Shown here one piece after another: positions 4,510-5,341 of a stretch of 5,341 bases of DNA. This stretch comes from an archaeon (GTDB taxonomy: Archaea > Asgardarchaeota > Heimdallarchaeia > Hodarchaeales > S146-22): contig JAJRXH010000749.1 in assembly GCA_024276395.1 (NCBI GenBank), positions 1 through 5,341 on the forward strand, in the 5' to 3' direction. Made by a program: the position numbers and the translations under genes. The notes below the pieces were generated by a model. It was not told the origin of the DNA and ran no database searches. It saw only the letters and a list, made by a program, of their open reading frames with translations. The number at the start of each line of letters is the position of its first letter. Position 1 is the first letter of the stretch.

Positions 4510-5341
4510 ATGATGCCTGAACAACGTTCTGCACTGGTTAATATCCTTGTCTTTACAAGTCCAGAGTGTGCTACTTGCAGGCCCGTGCTCAAGCACTTGA
4601 AGCGAATCGTTGACTTGGTTGAACCAGGGACCGTGGTGCTGACAAAAATTGATACAAGTGAAAATCCTGGTCTAGCATCTCAATTTAACGTTAAACAAGT
4701 TCCCTACGTGTATTATAACGAAAAATTAGTCTTGGACCCGCAACAAGCTGCAAGTTTTGTCAGCTTTGAAACAAGCTATGCAACACAACTTTTAGGCTCC
4801 ATTGGGGGAAAATCTCCAACAAGTTCTGATTCCTTGTCTACATTTAATGGTCAGTCTTTTGATTCACAGTCATCTTTTCCTTTTAATGATGCTAATGCTG
4901 TTGATTTGGGGTTTGGTTCTCAAGGTTCTCAAGGTCAAAATGATTTATTCAATCATTTATTTAACAAGCTCATTGAGGCGGTGGCAGAGGCTGAGGAGGA
5001 CGATCAAAGACAATGGCATAAACTGAGCTTATTAAGCATCATTGAAAGATCAGTTCAGACCGAGGGGCTATCCAGTAGGGCTGCGCTTATCCGACCGACA
5101 ATTGGAGATTATGTTCACGTTGCGGTGCTGCAAGCAGTCGTTACATCGATTTTGTCAATAAATCCGAGATCAAGACAATACATGTATGAGGCTGGGAAGC
5201 TCTCTGGACGCTTTGGAATGGCCCAAAGCTGGTTACGGAAACATTATCCAGAACTTGATGGAAGTGCTGGATACAAGGAATTACTCAAGAGTTTTTTGAA
5301 AGGTTTGGACATGTATTATGGCCCAAAGAGAAATGGGAGCG
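4510..5341 (+). CDS. Thioredoxin-V4R fusion protein, 3' end beyond window
   Basis: The frame is open from 4510 through the window edge (277 codons, no stop). Residues 8-95 form a thioredoxin fold: strand 'LVNILVFTSPE', the redox motif C20-A-T-C23 followed by R-P, a helix, strand 'TVVLTKIDTSENPGLASQF', and the cis-proline segment 'VKQVPYVYY' (P65). A Ser/Gly/Gln/Phe-rich linker follows (about 96-145), then a helical stretch with an acidic patch, 'EAVAEAEEDDQ' (156-166). From ~198, 'IGDYVHVAVLQAVVTSIL' and 'YMYEAGKLSGRFG' (224-236) resemble the beginning of a V4R domain; its Cys-containing end would lie past the edge. Thioredoxins reduce or exchange disulfides, so this one may serve redox control of a V4R ligand site. 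GAGG (4501-4504) favours ATG 4510 or 4513 over the in-frame ATG 4459, which would add 17 unrelated residues. Thioredoxin is certain in kind; V4R is likely. Confidence 0.8.
   Translation, partial: MMPEQRSALVNILVFTSPECATCRPVLKHLKRIVDLVEPGTVVLTKIDTSENPGLASQFNVKQVPYVYYNEKLVLDPQQAASFVSFETSYATQLLGSIGGKSPTSSDSLSTFNGQSFDSQSSFPFNDANAVDLGFGSQGSQGQNDLFNHLFNKLIEAVAEAEEDDQRQWHKLSLLSIIERSVQTEGLSSRAALIRPTIGDYVHVAVLQAVVTSILSINPRSRQYMYEAGKLSGRFGMAQSWLRKHYPELDGSAGYKELLKSFLKGLDMYYGPKRNGS
4915..4938 (+). repeat. Short tandem repeat in the linker coding region
   Basis: GGTTCTCAA occurs twice in tandem (4915-4923 and 4924-4932), followed by a third copy lacking TCT (4933-4938). It encodes Gly-Ser-Gln, Gly-Ser-Gln, Gly-Gln within the linker of the thioredoxin-V4R protein. 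The unit is a multiple of three, so copy changes would keep the frame and vary only linker length. Confidence 0.6.

Noticed and set aside
4802..5026. Plus-strand 74-codon frame
   Set aside because: Lies inside the thioredoxin-V4R frame, which is open without a stop and shows clear domains; the hydrophobic look comes from the T-rich linker codons.

Overview
The window looks archaeal, most likely Asgard (Promethearchaeota), though this lineage call is an inference. It rests on a Roadblock/LC7 protein beside a V4R (TRAPP Bet3-like) protein, AT-rich DNA, TATA-like boxes, terminators made of plain T-tracts, and a mix of weak and clear Shine-Dalgarno sites. No rRNA, tRNA, CRISPR array or transposase gene is visible.

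Layout. On the minus strand lie a two-helix membrane protein of unknown function (35-751) and, upstream of it, a Roadblock/LC7 protein (891-1298). They are separated by a double T-tract terminator and a nested palindrome. A 182-bp divergent promoter region (1299-1480) leads into a plus-strand block. That block holds a 361-residue protein with a C-terminal V4R domain and a probable degenerate V4R copy before it (1481-2566), then a small helical protein of unknown function (2599-2832). Next is a polytopic membrane protein resembling an ABC-2 permease. Its first ~47 residues (from 2901) and the rest (to 3945) lie in different frames joined at a run of seven T. A 95-bp palindromic element with 14-bp perfect arms (3942-4036) covers the stop of the permease and the predicted GTG start of a 138-residue membrane protein (4022-4438). 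The last gene, open at the right edge (4510 onward), encodes a thioredoxin fold with a CATC motif, a low-complexity linker, and the start of a second V4R-like domain.

How the genes may work together. Roadblock proteins are small-GTPase partners, and V4R is the prokaryotic relative of the TRAPP subunit Bet3. A divergently transcribed Roadblock/V4R pair, with a second V4R-like domain on a thioredoxin nearby and three membrane proteins around them, could be a membrane-associated regulatory or trafficking-like module. That is inference from gene order: no GTPase and no ABC ATPase gene lies in the window. The best points for follow-up are the thioredoxin-V4R fusion, the Roadblock/V4R pair, the permease frameshift and the palindrome at 3942-4036.
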